This document shows, one piece after another, positions 55,132 to 63,672 of a stretch of DNA of 64,000 bases. The stretch comes from CADEFX01 sp046154585 (GTDB lineage: Bacteria; Pseudomonadota; Alphaproteobacteria; Rhizobiales; Hyphomicrobiaceae). Every line of letters starts with the position of its first letter. Position 1 is the first letter of the stretch. The position numbers and the translations under genes were made by a program. A model generated the notes under the pieces. That model was not told where the DNA came from. It worked only from the letters and a program-made list of their open reading frames with translations, and did not search any database. The stretch is taken from the NCBI GenBank assembly GCA_046154585.1, contig JBJXDX010000103.1, positions 62,001-126,000 on the forward strand. Reading direction: 5' to 3'.

Positions 55132-55971
55132 CTACAAGCGCCGGTTGCGTTCCCAGGGCAGCAAGAGCCGCTCCAGCATGTTGGCGAAGTAATCGGCGAC
55201 GAGCACGGTCAGGGAAATGCAGATCATGCCGACCAGAACGAGCGCCAGATTGCCCCAGTCCTTTGCCTGCCAGATGAGCGCGCCGAGGCCGTTCTGGGCG
55301 GCGATCATCTCGGCCGAGAGGACGCACGACCAGGAGATGGCGAGCGTCACCTTGAGGCCGGCGAGGATGCCGGGCAGCGCGCCCGGAAGCACCACCTCGC
55401 GCATGATGGCGAGATCATTGGCACCGAGGTTGCGCGCGGCACGCACGAGCAGTGGGTCGACACGTTTCGTGCTCTCGTAGGTGTAGAGCAGGATGTAGAT
55501 CCACGAGCCCATGAAGGCGATAGCGATCTTCTGCGCCTCCCCGATGCCGAGCCACAGGATGCTGAGCGGAATCCATGTGATCGACGGCAGCGGCCGCAGC
55601 AGCGAGACGAACGGATCGAAGATCGCTTTCGCCGGCGCCCATACCCCCATGACGATGCCGAGCGGCACGGCGACGACGGTTGCGAGCGCAAAGCCGAGGA
55701 AGACGCGCTTGGACGACATGAGGATGTCAGTCAGGAGCTGGCCGTGCAGCAGCAGCTTCCAGCCCTCGGCCAGCACGGCTGCCGGTGACGGCAAGAAGAC
55801 GGGCGCAATCCAGCCGAGCCCGGTGGCCGCCGACCACAACGCCATCATCGCCAAGACCGAAGCAATGCTCAAGACCAGCGGCCGGCGATAGAACGGCCGG
55901 CCGGTGCGCGGAGCCGCGTTCCTTGCAGTAACCGATGGCCGTGCTATCGCGACCTGCTCCGCTGTTGTCAT
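55132..55971 (-). CDS. ABC transporter permease (SsuC/TauC type)
   Basis: 279 aa from ATG 55971 (AGGG 5 bases upstream). BPD_transp_1 permease with about six helices; the EAA loop reads ARNLGANDLAIMREVVLPGA. LPSPAAVLAEGWKLL in the first loop is typical of the taurine/nitrate family. Downstream of the binding protein gene by 38 bases. Confidence 0.92.
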   Translation of the reverse strand: MTTAEQVAIARPSVTARNAAPRTGRPFYRRPLVLSIASVLAMMALWSAATGLGWIAPVFLPSPAAVLAEGWKLLLHGQLLTDILMSSKRVFLGFALATVVAVPLGIVMGVWAPAKAIFDPFVSLLRPLPSITWIPLSILWLGIGEAQKIAIAFMGSWIYILLYTYESTKRVDPLLVRAARNLGANDLAIMREVVLPGALPGILAGLKVTLAISWSCVLSAEMIAAQNGLGALIWQAKDWGNLALVLVGMICISLTVLVADYFANMLERLLLPWERNRRL

Positions 55972-56009
55972 GTATGCCCTGTCCCCGAGGCCGGGTGATG
56001 TTGGCGCCG

Positions 56010-57002
56010 CTATTGCGGCACGAACGACGTGTTCTCCCATTTCTTGGTCTCGGGCAGTGCCGGAATCTTGCCGTTCTTGTACAGCCACTCCGCCAGATAC
56101 TGCATCTGGCCGCTGTGCAATTCCATGTGCTTCTTCCAGTCTTTGGCGCCGGAGTATTTGAACTTCTGCATCGCGGCCAGCACTTCCTCCGGGGTTTTTC
56201 GGAAATAGTGCGCGACCGCCTTCGCGGCTTCCTTGGGATTGGCATTGGTGAACTCGACGCCCTTGAAGATGGCCGCAGTCAGCTTTTTCGCGGCGTCGGG
56301 CGTTTCGTCCACCAGCTTCTTGGAGATGATGACGATGTCGGGCGAGGCCATGGTGCCAAACGTCTTGAAATTGGGTGTGTCGGCGTCGGTCCCGAGCAGC
56401 TTGCCGTCGGGCGCCGCCGTCTTCACGTTCGTGAACAGAGGCTCCCACACGCAGGCCGCATCGACGTCGCCCTTGGCGATGGCGCCGGCCATCTCGCCGC
56501 CCGGCAGGTTGACGAATTGAACGTCCTTCTCGCTCATGCCTTCGTTTTCGAGCAGCCCATTCATGGTGATCTGCGCGGACGTGTTGGCGGCAACCTTCTT
56601 GCCTTTCAGATCCTTGAAGGAGGAAAAGCCGGCTCGGGCCCAGCAGCCTTCGTTGCCCGGGCTGTCATCGACATTGGCGAAGAAGTAGAAGCTCTGATTG
56701 CCGCGCGCCATTTCGTTGATGACGGCGATGCGGCCGAGGTTGCTGAAGGCGACGGAGCCCGCGGTCAGCGCGGCGATGCGGTCGGCCGAGCTCGGGATGC
56801 TCTTCAGCTCTACGTCGAGGCCCTGCTCCTTGAAATAGCCCTTCTCGATGGCTGCCATGATGGGGACGTGGCCCCACCACCCGCTCGATCCGGCGAAGTC
56901 GAGCTTCTGGGCAACAGCCCCTGGCGTATCGAGAGCCAGTACGAGCACCGTCGCGAGGACGGACACCAAATGCTGCCGAACGGCGGATTTCATGACGCTC
57001 AC
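56010..57002 (-). CDS. ABC transporter substrate-binding protein (SsuA/TauA/NMT1 family)
   Basis: 330 aa. GTG 57002 is favoured because GGGAGG lies 5 bases upstream; ATG 56993 is an alternative. Signal peptide cut after VAQ (about residue 31). NMT1/THI5-like fold: IMAAIEKGYFKEQGLDVELK, SSADRIAALTAGSVAFSNLG, and GDVDAACVWEPLFTNVK, the typical VWEP motif. The ligand is organic, of the sulfonate, amine or pyrimidine-precursor type; identity not readable. Starts 98 bases after the flavin monooxygenase stop. Confidence 0.88.
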   Translation of the reverse strand: MSVMKSAVRQHLVSVLATVLVLALDTPGAVAQKLDFAGSSGWWGHVPIMAAIEKGYFKEQGLDVELKSIPSSADRIAALTAGSVAFSNLGRIAVINEMARGNQSFYFFANVDDSPGNEGCWARAGFSSFKDLKGKKVAANTSAQITMNGLLENEGMSEKDVQFVNLPGGEMAGAIAKGDVDAACVWEPLFTNVKTAAPDGKLLGTDADTPNFKTFGTMASPDIVIISKKLVDETPDAAKKLTAAIFKGVEFTNANPKEAAKAVAHYFRKTPEEVLAAMQKFKYSGAKDWKKHMELHSGQMQYLAEWLYKNGKIPALPETKKWENTSFVPQ

Positions 57003-57100
57003 ATCAACCTCCCTTACGACCTACGACGATCCGGCACACGGGACTGTCCGGACACTCACCCCTGTTTCGCCCCCTCGAATGCCTCGCTCCCGCCGGCACG

Positions 57101-58186
57101 TCATTCGGCCGCCGCCGCACTCTTGCTGGCAAAACGGGGAATCACCTTCTCTCCGATGAGCTCGATGGAACGCATGGCCTGCTCGTGCGTGGCGCGGCCG
57201 GCTTGCAGAACGAAGATCATCTGATCGAGGCCGGCTTCCGCCCACTGCTCGACCTGGCGGCAGATGGAATCGGGGTTGCCGCCGATCGCCATGCCGTCGG
57301 CGATCAACTGGTCGTTCGTGCGCGCGCGGAATTTTGCGACCACGGCCTCCTGGCCGCCTGCCGTGGCGAAACGCACGGAATTGATGGCCGCGTCGTTGTC
57401 GCCGTTGTACCAGCGCGCCATGGCGCAGGCGAGGTCGCGGCCCGTGCGATCATCCTCGTGGCAGCAGGCGAGCGCGAAGGCCGCCACGTTCTCGTTGGGC
57501 GCCTTGCCGATGAACTGGCTGTGGTCGCCGCTGCGGATGGTTGCACGGTAGGCGGTGATGGCGTTGCGCGTCTCGCCAATGCTGTTGCGCGTGACGCCGA
57601 TGACGCCGACACCCTTGCGGCCAGCGGCCTCGTAAGTCGAAAGATTAGAGGCGGCGAACCACAACGGCGGGTGGGGCCGCTGGACGAGATGGGGCACGAC
57701 CTGACGCGCCGGCAGATCGAAGTACCGGCCCTTGTAGCCGGTGAAGCGCTCCTCCGTGAAAATCTGCATCACGGCCTCCATGGACTCGCCCGCGACCGCA
57801 CGGCTGCGCTCGTCACTGACGCCGAAGGCCTCAATCATGTATGGCGTCGAGCCGCGGCCCACGCCGAATTCCACGCGGCCGTTGCTCAGAACATCGAGCG
57901 TCGAGATCTTCTCGGCGACGGAATAAGGATGATGCAGCGTCACGAGCAGCACGGCGAAGCCGAGCCGGATGCGGCTGGTGCGCTGGCTGACGGCGGCGAG
58001 CAGCATGTCGGGGCACGGGCTGTGGCCGATTTCCTCGAAGAAGTGCATCTCCGTCAGCCAGAAGTAGTCGAAGCCCGCCGCCTCGCCGGCCGCGGCCTGA
58101 TCCAGCATGTTGCGATAGGCGACGAGCTCGGTGTCGCCGGTCCACGGACGCGGCATCTGGAGCTGGGTCATCATTCCGAATTTCAC
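57101..58186 (-). CDS. LLM-class (luciferase-like) flavin-dependent oxidoreductase
   Basis: 361 aa from GTG 58186 (GGAG 9 bases upstream). TIM-barrel LLM family: FDYFWLTEMHFFEE near residue 42, SRIRLGFAVLLVTLHHPYSV near 75, VLSNGRVEFGVGRGS near 104 (phosphate loop of FMN), and PPLWFAASNLSTYEAAGRKG near 180. It uses reduced flavin and O2 to oxidise an organic substrate, often C-S or ring C-N. First gene of the minus-strand unit ahead of the importer and M24 genes, divergent from the LysR gene. Confidence 0.88.
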   Translation of the reverse strand: MKFGMMTQLQMPRPWTGDTELVAYRNMLDQAAAGEAAGFDYFWLTEMHFFEEIGHSPCPDMLLAAVSQRTSRIRLGFAVLLVTLHHPYSVAEKISTLDVLSNGRVEFGVGRGSTPYMIEAFGVSDERSRAVAGESMEAVMQIFTEERFTGYKGRYFDLPARQVVPHLVQRPHPPLWFAASNLSTYEAAGRKGVGVIGVTRNSIGETRNAITAYRATIRSGDHSQFIGKAPNENVAAFALACCHEDDRTGRDLACAMARWYNGDNDAAINSVRFATAGGQEAVVAKFRARTNDQLIADGMAIGGNPDSICRQVEQWAEAGLDQMIFVLQAGRATHEQAMRSIELIGEKVIPRFASKSAAAAE

Positions 58187-58301
58187 GGCCGACTGCTCCT
58201 CTTGCTGGTGCCGGCCGCTGCGCACTCAATCGAGACCGACGCGATGGAGTGATGCTAGACGCAACGTTTGCCTTGCGTCCAAGGCATAAGATACATAATT
58301 G

Positions 58302-58320
58302 ATATTACCTCATGTAATAT
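58302..58320. promoter_or_regulatory. Candidate LysR operator
   Basis: Perfect inverted repeat atattac-ctcat-gtaatat (7-bp arms), a T-N11-A type LysR box. It lies 12 bases before the LysR start and 116 bases before the divergent monooxygenase start. Confidence 0.6.
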
Positions 58321-58331
58321 GGGCGTGCCCG

Positions 58332-59258
58332 ATGGATCGCCGGTCATTGCGCTATTTCCAGGCAGTTGCCGAGTTCGGCAGCATCAGCCGCGCCGCGGAA
58401 TCGTTGCGCATTTCCCAGCCCGCCGTCAGCCGCCAGATTGCCCGTTTGGAAGATGTTCTCGCGTGCTCGCTGTTCGCCCGCCACGGGCACGGCGTCGCGT
58501 TGACCGAAGCCGGGCGGATGCTGCTAGAGCGCGGCCAGCTCATCCTGCGGCAGATCGAACAGACCGAGGCGGAAATCCGCGGCGGCAGCGGGCTGCTGTC
58601 GGGTGCGATCACGCTGGCTGTGCCGCCGGCGGCAGGACTGTTTCTCGTGCCGGAGCTCGTCAAGCGGTGCGAGGCGGCCCATCCGAACGTGTCGCTGAAA
58701 CTGGTCGCGGGCTACAGCGGCTACATCCACGAATGGCTTGTGCGCGGCGTCGCCGATCTCGCGTGCCTGCACGACCCCTTGCCGCAGAGGGGCTTCGAGA
58801 TCGTGCCGCTCGTGCGCGAGGAGGTGTTCCTGGTCGGCAAGCGTGGAGCCTTTCCGTTTCGCAGCCAGTATGTTGGCGCCCGGCAGCTGGCATCCCTGCC
58901 GCTGATCCTGCCGAGCCGGCCGAACGCCTCCCGACGCATGCTCGACAGCTGGGTATCGGCGCGTGGGCTGTCGCTCAACGTGAAGATCGAGGCCGACGAT
59001 TCCTCCATCATCCGCGCGCTGCTGGTCAACGGCGTCGGCTTCAGCCTGCTGAGCCGCGGCGCGTTCCAGTTTCAAGTGCAGCACAAGGAACTCGAAGCTC
59101 GGGCCTTCCGGCCAAAGATGTTCTGGCCTCTCGCGCTCGTCATGGCCGCCAATCCGACTCGCTCGGCGCTGATCGGCGCGATCGCCAGCCTCATTCAGGA
59201 CAGCGTCCGCGACCTGTCGCGGACAGGCAAATGGCTCGGGGCGACTGAAGCGCGCTGA
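58332..59258 (+). CDS. LysR-family transcriptional regulator
   Basis: 308 aa from ATG 58332. HTH: MDRRSLRYFQAVAEFGSISR then AAESLRISQPAVSRQIARLE. Effector domain with LVAGYSGYIHEWLVRGVADLACL and LILPSRPNASRRMLDSW. By position it controls the monooxygenase-ABC-M24 unit and itself. Inducer unknown. Confidence 0.93.
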   Translation: MDRRSLRYFQAVAEFGSISRAAESLRISQPAVSRQIARLEDVLACSLFARHGHGVALTEAGRMLLERGQLILRQIEQTEAEIRGGSGLLSGAITLAVPPAAGLFLVPELVKRCEAAHPNVSLKLVAGYSGYIHEWLVRGVADLACLHDPLPQRGFEIVPLVREEVFLVGKRGAFPFRSQYVGARQLASLPLILPSRPNASRRMLDSWVSARGLSLNVKIEADDSSIIRALLVNGVGFSLLSRGAFQFQVQHKELEARAFRPKMFWPLALVMAANPTRSALIGAIASLIQDSVRDLSRTGKWLGATEAR

Positions 59259-59340
59259 CGAGAGGACGGTCGCTTCGTATGGAGCACCGTCGGCTTCCAC
59301 GCGAAACGTATCGGTTCAGACGACCTGTCCTGCTCTAGGC

Positions 59341-61644
59341 TCAGCCGTGGCCGAGGGAGGCGTTATAAAGGTAGAAACCCATGCCGGTCACGAGGGCCGG
59401 AATGAGGATGACGTAAAGCGCCGCCAGGATCTTTCCGAGCCACGGCCTGCGCGCCACCGGCCCAGTGATGCGGAAGATCGAGATGGCAACCATGAGGCTC
59501 ACCGCCATATACATGAACAGGAATATCCTGTCGGACACTGTAGTCCCCTCGGCATCGATCTTCGGCAGCGCCAGGTAGAGCGCCACCGCCGACAGCAGCG
59601 CAGTGACCTGAATGGTGACGATCGCCTCGAAGTGCGTCTGCGGGATGAAGATCGAGAGGTAGGCGACGATCAGGATGAAAGCCAGCGGCACCACGACGCG
59701 GAGGTAGTAGTCCGTTGTCTCACGTTTCATAAGCCAAGCGAAACTCGCCTTGTAGAACGGAACGACGCTCTGATTCAGGGTCCACGCATCGATCGTGGGC
59801 ATGAAGTCTTCATCGTAGCCGACGTACTGCTCCTTGGGCTCCCAGCCGTCTGTTCCGACGTCCTTGTCGCGCATGGACATAGGTGGCGGCTGGACAATAA
59901 AGAGCTTGTCTCCGGATTTGGGCCGGATATCGATCGCGAATCGCTGGGTGTCGAACGGATAGTTCGAGAGCCGAGGCTCGAACGTGAATCTGCCAGCCAC
60001 GCGATAGATCTTCATCTGGTCGGGATAGAGCTCGCTGGCGCTGCCGTCGTGCAGCGTTCGGACGCTGACCTGACGATCGTTGGTCTTCGGATCGATGAAG
60101 CCATTGGCGAGGTCGATGTCGTCTATCGAAGCCTTCTGGCCGCGCATCGACAGGTAGAACTCGGCAAAGAAGCTCTTGTCGTTTTCCTCGACGCGAGCGA
60201 TGCGGATGAGGTCGATGTCGATGTAGAGTGTATCGACCGGCCTCAGCTTGTCGGCCTTCAGGCGGGCGAATTGGATCGGCGCGAGCTGCGAGGAACCGAG
60301 CGCCCTCGGCCGCATAATGATGAAGGGCGTGCGATCCGCCGTGCGCGAGAAGGGCCTGAAGGACCAGTTCTCGAAGCTGCCGCGAAACGCGCCGCGTCCG
60401 GCGGCATAGGATGTCGTGAGAGTCTTCAGCACATGTGCGCGCAGTTTGGCGACGTCGTCCTTGGGATCGGCAGTTTTGAGTGCCTCGGCCGCCAGGCCGA
60501 TCATGTCGGCATACTGGGTGCCGCGGCCGATGGCACGCATGTTGCGGCTTTCGAATATTTCGCGCTTGTCCTTGGAACGCGCTTTGCACGAGCCATTGGA
60601 CCAGCCGGGCGCCTCGGCGATCTTGGCGCCTTCGAACATCCAGTTGTCGAGGCCGTTGCGGATGACCCGCTGCCGCAGGCGATCACTGAACACATGGGGG
60701 AGATCGTCCCAGGCGAGCTGATAGAGGTCGCCCGGATACTCGCCGCCCTCGACGATGGTCTCGATGCGGCCGGTGACCAGGATCGGCGGCGTCACGTTCG
60801 CCGCGGCCATGGCCGTGAGCAAAGGCGGGATGCGCTGATTGCCGACCGCGATGACCGCCAGATCGGCATTCTTCTCCTTGAGGTCGGCGACGACCTGGGC
60901 GATAGCGGCAGGATCGAGCTTGTTGTCAGCGAGGGACAACCGATGGTCGGCGATCAGCTTGATGTCCTCAGAATTGTGAAGACCGTCGCCGAGGCTGACG
61001 CTGAAAGGCTGATCGCGCAGGCCGATGAACGCCGGCCGCTCCAACTTAGACGACTTCATGAAGGCCGCCATGACCGGCACGCGCTCGTCGTCCTGGGACG
61101 GGCGCATGGTGAAGACGCTGGCGTGGTTCTCGAACAGCGACGTGAGACTGATGTCGGACAGGAACGGGATCGCTTTGGCGTCGAGCTCGGCGCCGAGCGC
61201 CTTGAACGCCGCGGTCGCGCCGTCCGAGAAGGCGAGCCCAACCATAGCCACGGTGTTGGGGCTGGCGAGGGCTTCCCTGAGGTTGGAGGCGGTGCGAGCC
61301 GGCGTGCGCAGATCGTCGAGAATCTTCACACGGAGCTGGCGCCCAAGGATCCCACCGGACGCATTGATTCGGTTCTGCTCGGCAAGCGTCAGCCGTTCGA
61401 TGGCCGTTGCGTCGCCCGGATCGTAGCAGACGTCTCTGCGCGTGCTGACGAAAACGGCGATCTCGAGCGGCGGCTGGGTCAGGCTGGACGCCACCTGGGC
61501 CCGCGCGGGGACGGGCGATACAAGAAGAACGGCGATGCAGAGCATGGCGAAGCCCGCCACTACATGCAGGACGTCGGCGCAAAGGCCGTTCGCCCTCCCG
61601 CCCAAATGCATTCGGCCTGCGCCACGACACACCGTGTTTGTCAC
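59341..61644 (-). CDS. Pentameric ligand-gated ion channel with N-terminal periplasmic-binding-protein domain
   Basis: 767 aa from GTG 61644, where GAGGG lies 4 bases upstream; ATG 61611 is a shorter option. Signal anchor about 30-49. Residues about 60-440 resemble a type-1 periplasmic binding protein (Leu/Ile/Val family): LEIAVFVSTRRDVCYDPGDA, NRINASGGILGRQLRVKILD. A Cys-loop-type ligand-binding domain follows at about 470-645 with the Pro-loop hallmark LSNYPFDTQRFAIDI. Four helices: M1 VVVPLAFILIVAYLSIFIP, M2 HFEAIVTIQVTALLSAVALY, M3, M4 LGKILAALYVILIPALVTGM. Glu before M2 suggests cation flow as in GLIC. Both ligand domains would face the periplasm. Confidence 0.85.
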   Translation of the reverse strand: MTNTVCRGAGRMHLGGRANGLCADVLHVVAGFAMLCIAVLLVSPVPARAQVASSLTQPPLEIAVFVSTRRDVCYDPGDATAIERLTLAEQNRINASGGILGRQLRVKILDDLRTPARTASNLREALASPNTVAMVGLAFSDGATAAFKALGAELDAKAIPFLSDISLTSLFENHASVFTMRPSQDDERVPVMAAFMKSSKLERPAFIGLRDQPFSVSLGDGLHNSEDIKLIADHRLSLADNKLDPAAIAQVVADLKEKNADLAVIAVGNQRIPPLLTAMAAANVTPPILVTGRIETIVEGGEYPGDLYQLAWDDLPHVFSDRLRQRVIRNGLDNWMFEGAKIAEAPGWSNGSCKARSKDKREIFESRNMRAIGRGTQYADMIGLAAEALKTADPKDDVAKLRAHVLKTLTTSYAAGRGAFRGSFENWSFRPFSRTADRTPFIIMRPRALGSSQLAPIQFARLKADKLRPVDTLYIDIDLIRIARVEENDKSFFAEFYLSMRGQKASIDDIDLANGFIDPKTNDRQVSVRTLHDGSASELYPDQMKIYRVAGRFTFEPRLSNYPFDTQRFAIDIRPKSGDKLFIVQPPPMSMRDKDVGTDGWEPKEQYVGYDEDFMPTIDAWTLNQSVVPFYKASFAWLMKRETTDYYLRVVVPLAFILIVAYLSIFIPQTHFEAIVTIQVTALLSAVALYLALPKIDAEGTTVSDRIFLFMYMAVSLMVAISIFRITGPVARRPWLGKILAALYVILIPALVTGMGFYLYNASLGHG

Positions 61645-61916
61645 GTGTCCCTCGTCTCCACCCGCACTTTCGCGCAATAGATCCCCCAAATGCGGGCTCT
61701 ATTAGGGCTTCCATGCGGCAGCGGGCAAGGCCAAATCGAGAACGACCGTGTACCGAGATCGGCGTACACAGCGGGCCGGGCGCGCCGGCTGCATCACGCG
61801 CTGATCAAAGAGCGCGGCGCGGGTGTGCCGATGTCGTAGCCGGCTCTTTCTTGCCGCCGTCCGCTCGTTGTAGGCTCAGCGGGTCGCAGAGTTCCCAGTA
61901 CCAAGGAGCACCTATC

Positions 61917-62264
61917 ATGATTGCGCGCTTTGCCGGCCCGATCCCAACGCGCAGCCGCGCAACGGCCCACGATGGGATCGTCTACGCAGTCGCCACCGCC
62001 AAGAACAAAGCCGCTCCGCTTTACGAGCAGACGAAGGACGCACTCGCCCAGATCGACAGCACCCTTGCAGAGGCAGGCTCGAACAAGTCGCGTATTCTGC
62101 GCGCCACGGTCTACATCACGGACATGAGCCGCAAGCCGGAGATGGATCGGGCCTGGGACGAGTGGGTGGACCGGGCCAACCCGCCGCAGCGGGCCTGCAT
62201 CGGCGTCACGCTCGCGGATCGGGACTTGGTCGAAATCCTGATCACCGCTGTGCAGGACAAATGA
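61917..62264 (+). CDS. RidA/YjgF-family protein
   Basis: 115 aa from ATG 61917; AAGGAG lies 8 bases upstream. RidA pattern: IVYAVATAKNKAAPLYEQTK, LAEAGSNKSRILRATVYITD, then PPQRACIGVTLADRDLVEIL with the Arg/Glu of the active pocket. It hydrolyses reactive enamine/imine intermediates or belongs to a divergent RidA subgroup. No operon partner. Confidence 0.88.
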   Translation: MIARFAGPIPTRSRATAHDGIVYAVATAKNKAAPLYEQTKDALAQIDSTLAEAGSNKSRILRATVYITDMSRKPEMDRAWDEWVDRANPPQRACIGVTLADRDLVEILITAVQDK

Positions 62265-62349
62265 TCCAACGTTCAAATACGGGCGGCAGCGGAGGAGAAC
62301 CTGCGGGCTTGCGGCAGCGATCCAGCTGACTCCCCCCACCTATTTCGGT

Positions 62350-63540
62350 CTATGCCCGTGGCGAAAGCCCGGTCTTTACCGCTTGCAATTCGATTCCAAC
62401 CTGAACCATGCGCAGGGCATCATCGGCCGCACGCGTCAGGAGCTCACTCGCTTGGACCATGGCCTCTTCCAGCGTGCACGGACGCCTGATGATGCTGGCG
62501 AACGCATCGATGCCATGCGCGAAGGTCTCGCTTGCGCCCTTTCCGAGGGTTCCTGCGAGAGCGATGACCGGAATGCCGAGCCGCTTCGCACGATGCGCCA
62601 CCTCGCACGGTACCTTGCCCAGCGGGCTCTGGCTGTCGAGACTTCCTTCCGCAGTGATCACGAGGTCGGCCTCTCGCAGCAATGGTTCGAAGTCCAGGTA
62701 CCGCATCACAATGTCGAAACGCGGATGGAGGTTGGCCCCCAGCAGCGCCATCAATCCGGCACTAAGTCCGCCGGAGGCGCCACCGCCCGGTTGGACGCCG
62801 ACGCTGTGCCCGGTGGCTTCGTGGATGCGTTTCGCGTAGATCTCAAGCCCGGCCTCGAGAAGGGCCACCTGCTCCGGCGTGGCTCCCTTCTGCGGGCCAA
62901 AGATACGTGCCACGCCGCGCTCACCAAGCAGCACGTTGTGCCAGTTCACGGCAACATCGATCTGCGTGCGCGGAACGCGGCGGTCGATCCCTGAGTGATC
63001 GATCTGCGCCAAGCGATGCAGCTCGCCGCCGCCAGGTCCAAGCTCGCGGCCGCGACTGTCGAGGAAGCGGACACCGAGCGCCTGGGCCATTCCCGCACCA
63101 CCGTCGTTGACGCCTGAATCCCCACATCCGACAAGGATGCGCTCGGCGCCTGCATCCAGCGCCGCGGCGATCAGCTCTCCGACGCCGTAGCTCGTGGTCC
63201 GGGTCGGATCGCGCCGATCGCGCGGCACCAATCCCAGCCCCGCCGCTGCGGCGATCTCGATAACGGCGGTCGACGCGCTGGAGCCGCCCAGAAAACCGAA
63301 GAACGATTGTACGGGATCACCGACAGGCCCGGTGACGGTTGTGTGCCGCATCGTGCCGCTGGTGGCCTCAACCAGCACCTGCGTGAAGCCTTCCCCACCG
63401 TCGACCATCGGAGCGCGGAGGATGCGGGCCCCGGGCATGGCGGATCGCACGCCTGCCGCGATCGCTTCAGTCACGTCCTTGACGCCGAGGCTCTCCTTGA
63501 AACCGGAGGGAGCGATCAGGACCGAGATCGGCTTTTGCAT
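62350..63540 (-). CDS. glxK: Glycerate kinase (GlxK family)
   Basis: 396 aa from ATG 63540 (AAGGG 8 bases upstream). Family motifs: SVLIAPSGFKESLGVKDVTE at the start, PMVDGGEGFTQVLVEATSG, VGCGDSGVNDGGAGMAQALG, VARIFGPQKGATPEQVALLE and LITAEGSLDSQSPLGKVP. It phosphorylates glycerate, usually to 2-phosphoglycerate, in glyoxylate or serine-cycle metabolism. No related genes nearby. Confidence 0.93.
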   Translation of the reverse strand: MQKPISVLIAPSGFKESLGVKDVTEAIAAGVRSAMPGARILRAPMVDGGEGFTQVLVEATSGTMRHTTVTGPVGDPVQSFFGFLGGSSASTAVIEIAAAAGLGLVPRDRRDPTRTTSYGVGELIAAALDAGAERILVGCGDSGVNDGGAGMAQALGVRFLDSRGRELGPGGGELHRLAQIDHSGIDRRVPRTQIDVAVNWHNVLLGERGVARIFGPQKGATPEQVALLEAGLEIYAKRIHEATGHSVGVQPGGGASGGLSAGLMALLGANLHPRFDIVMRYLDFEPLLREADLVITAEGSLDSQSPLGKVPCEVAHRAKRLGIPVIALAGTLGKGASETFAHGIDAFASIIRRPCTLEEAMVQASELLTRAADDALRMVQVGIELQAVKTGLSPRA

Positions 63541-63672
63541 CACCTGGGCCCTTGCGTGACGGCCGTGGCGGGCGGGACAACTGTTGATCCGCAACCGCGC
63601 GTGCTCAGCATGTCGATGGATCCTCCGTTAGGACCAGACAAAACAGGCCGAAGGCTGTCAGCAGCGTGGGTA

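Noticed and set aside
59347..61680. A 777-codon plus-strand frame
   Set aside because: Mirror of the channel gene; composition typical of an antisense frame.
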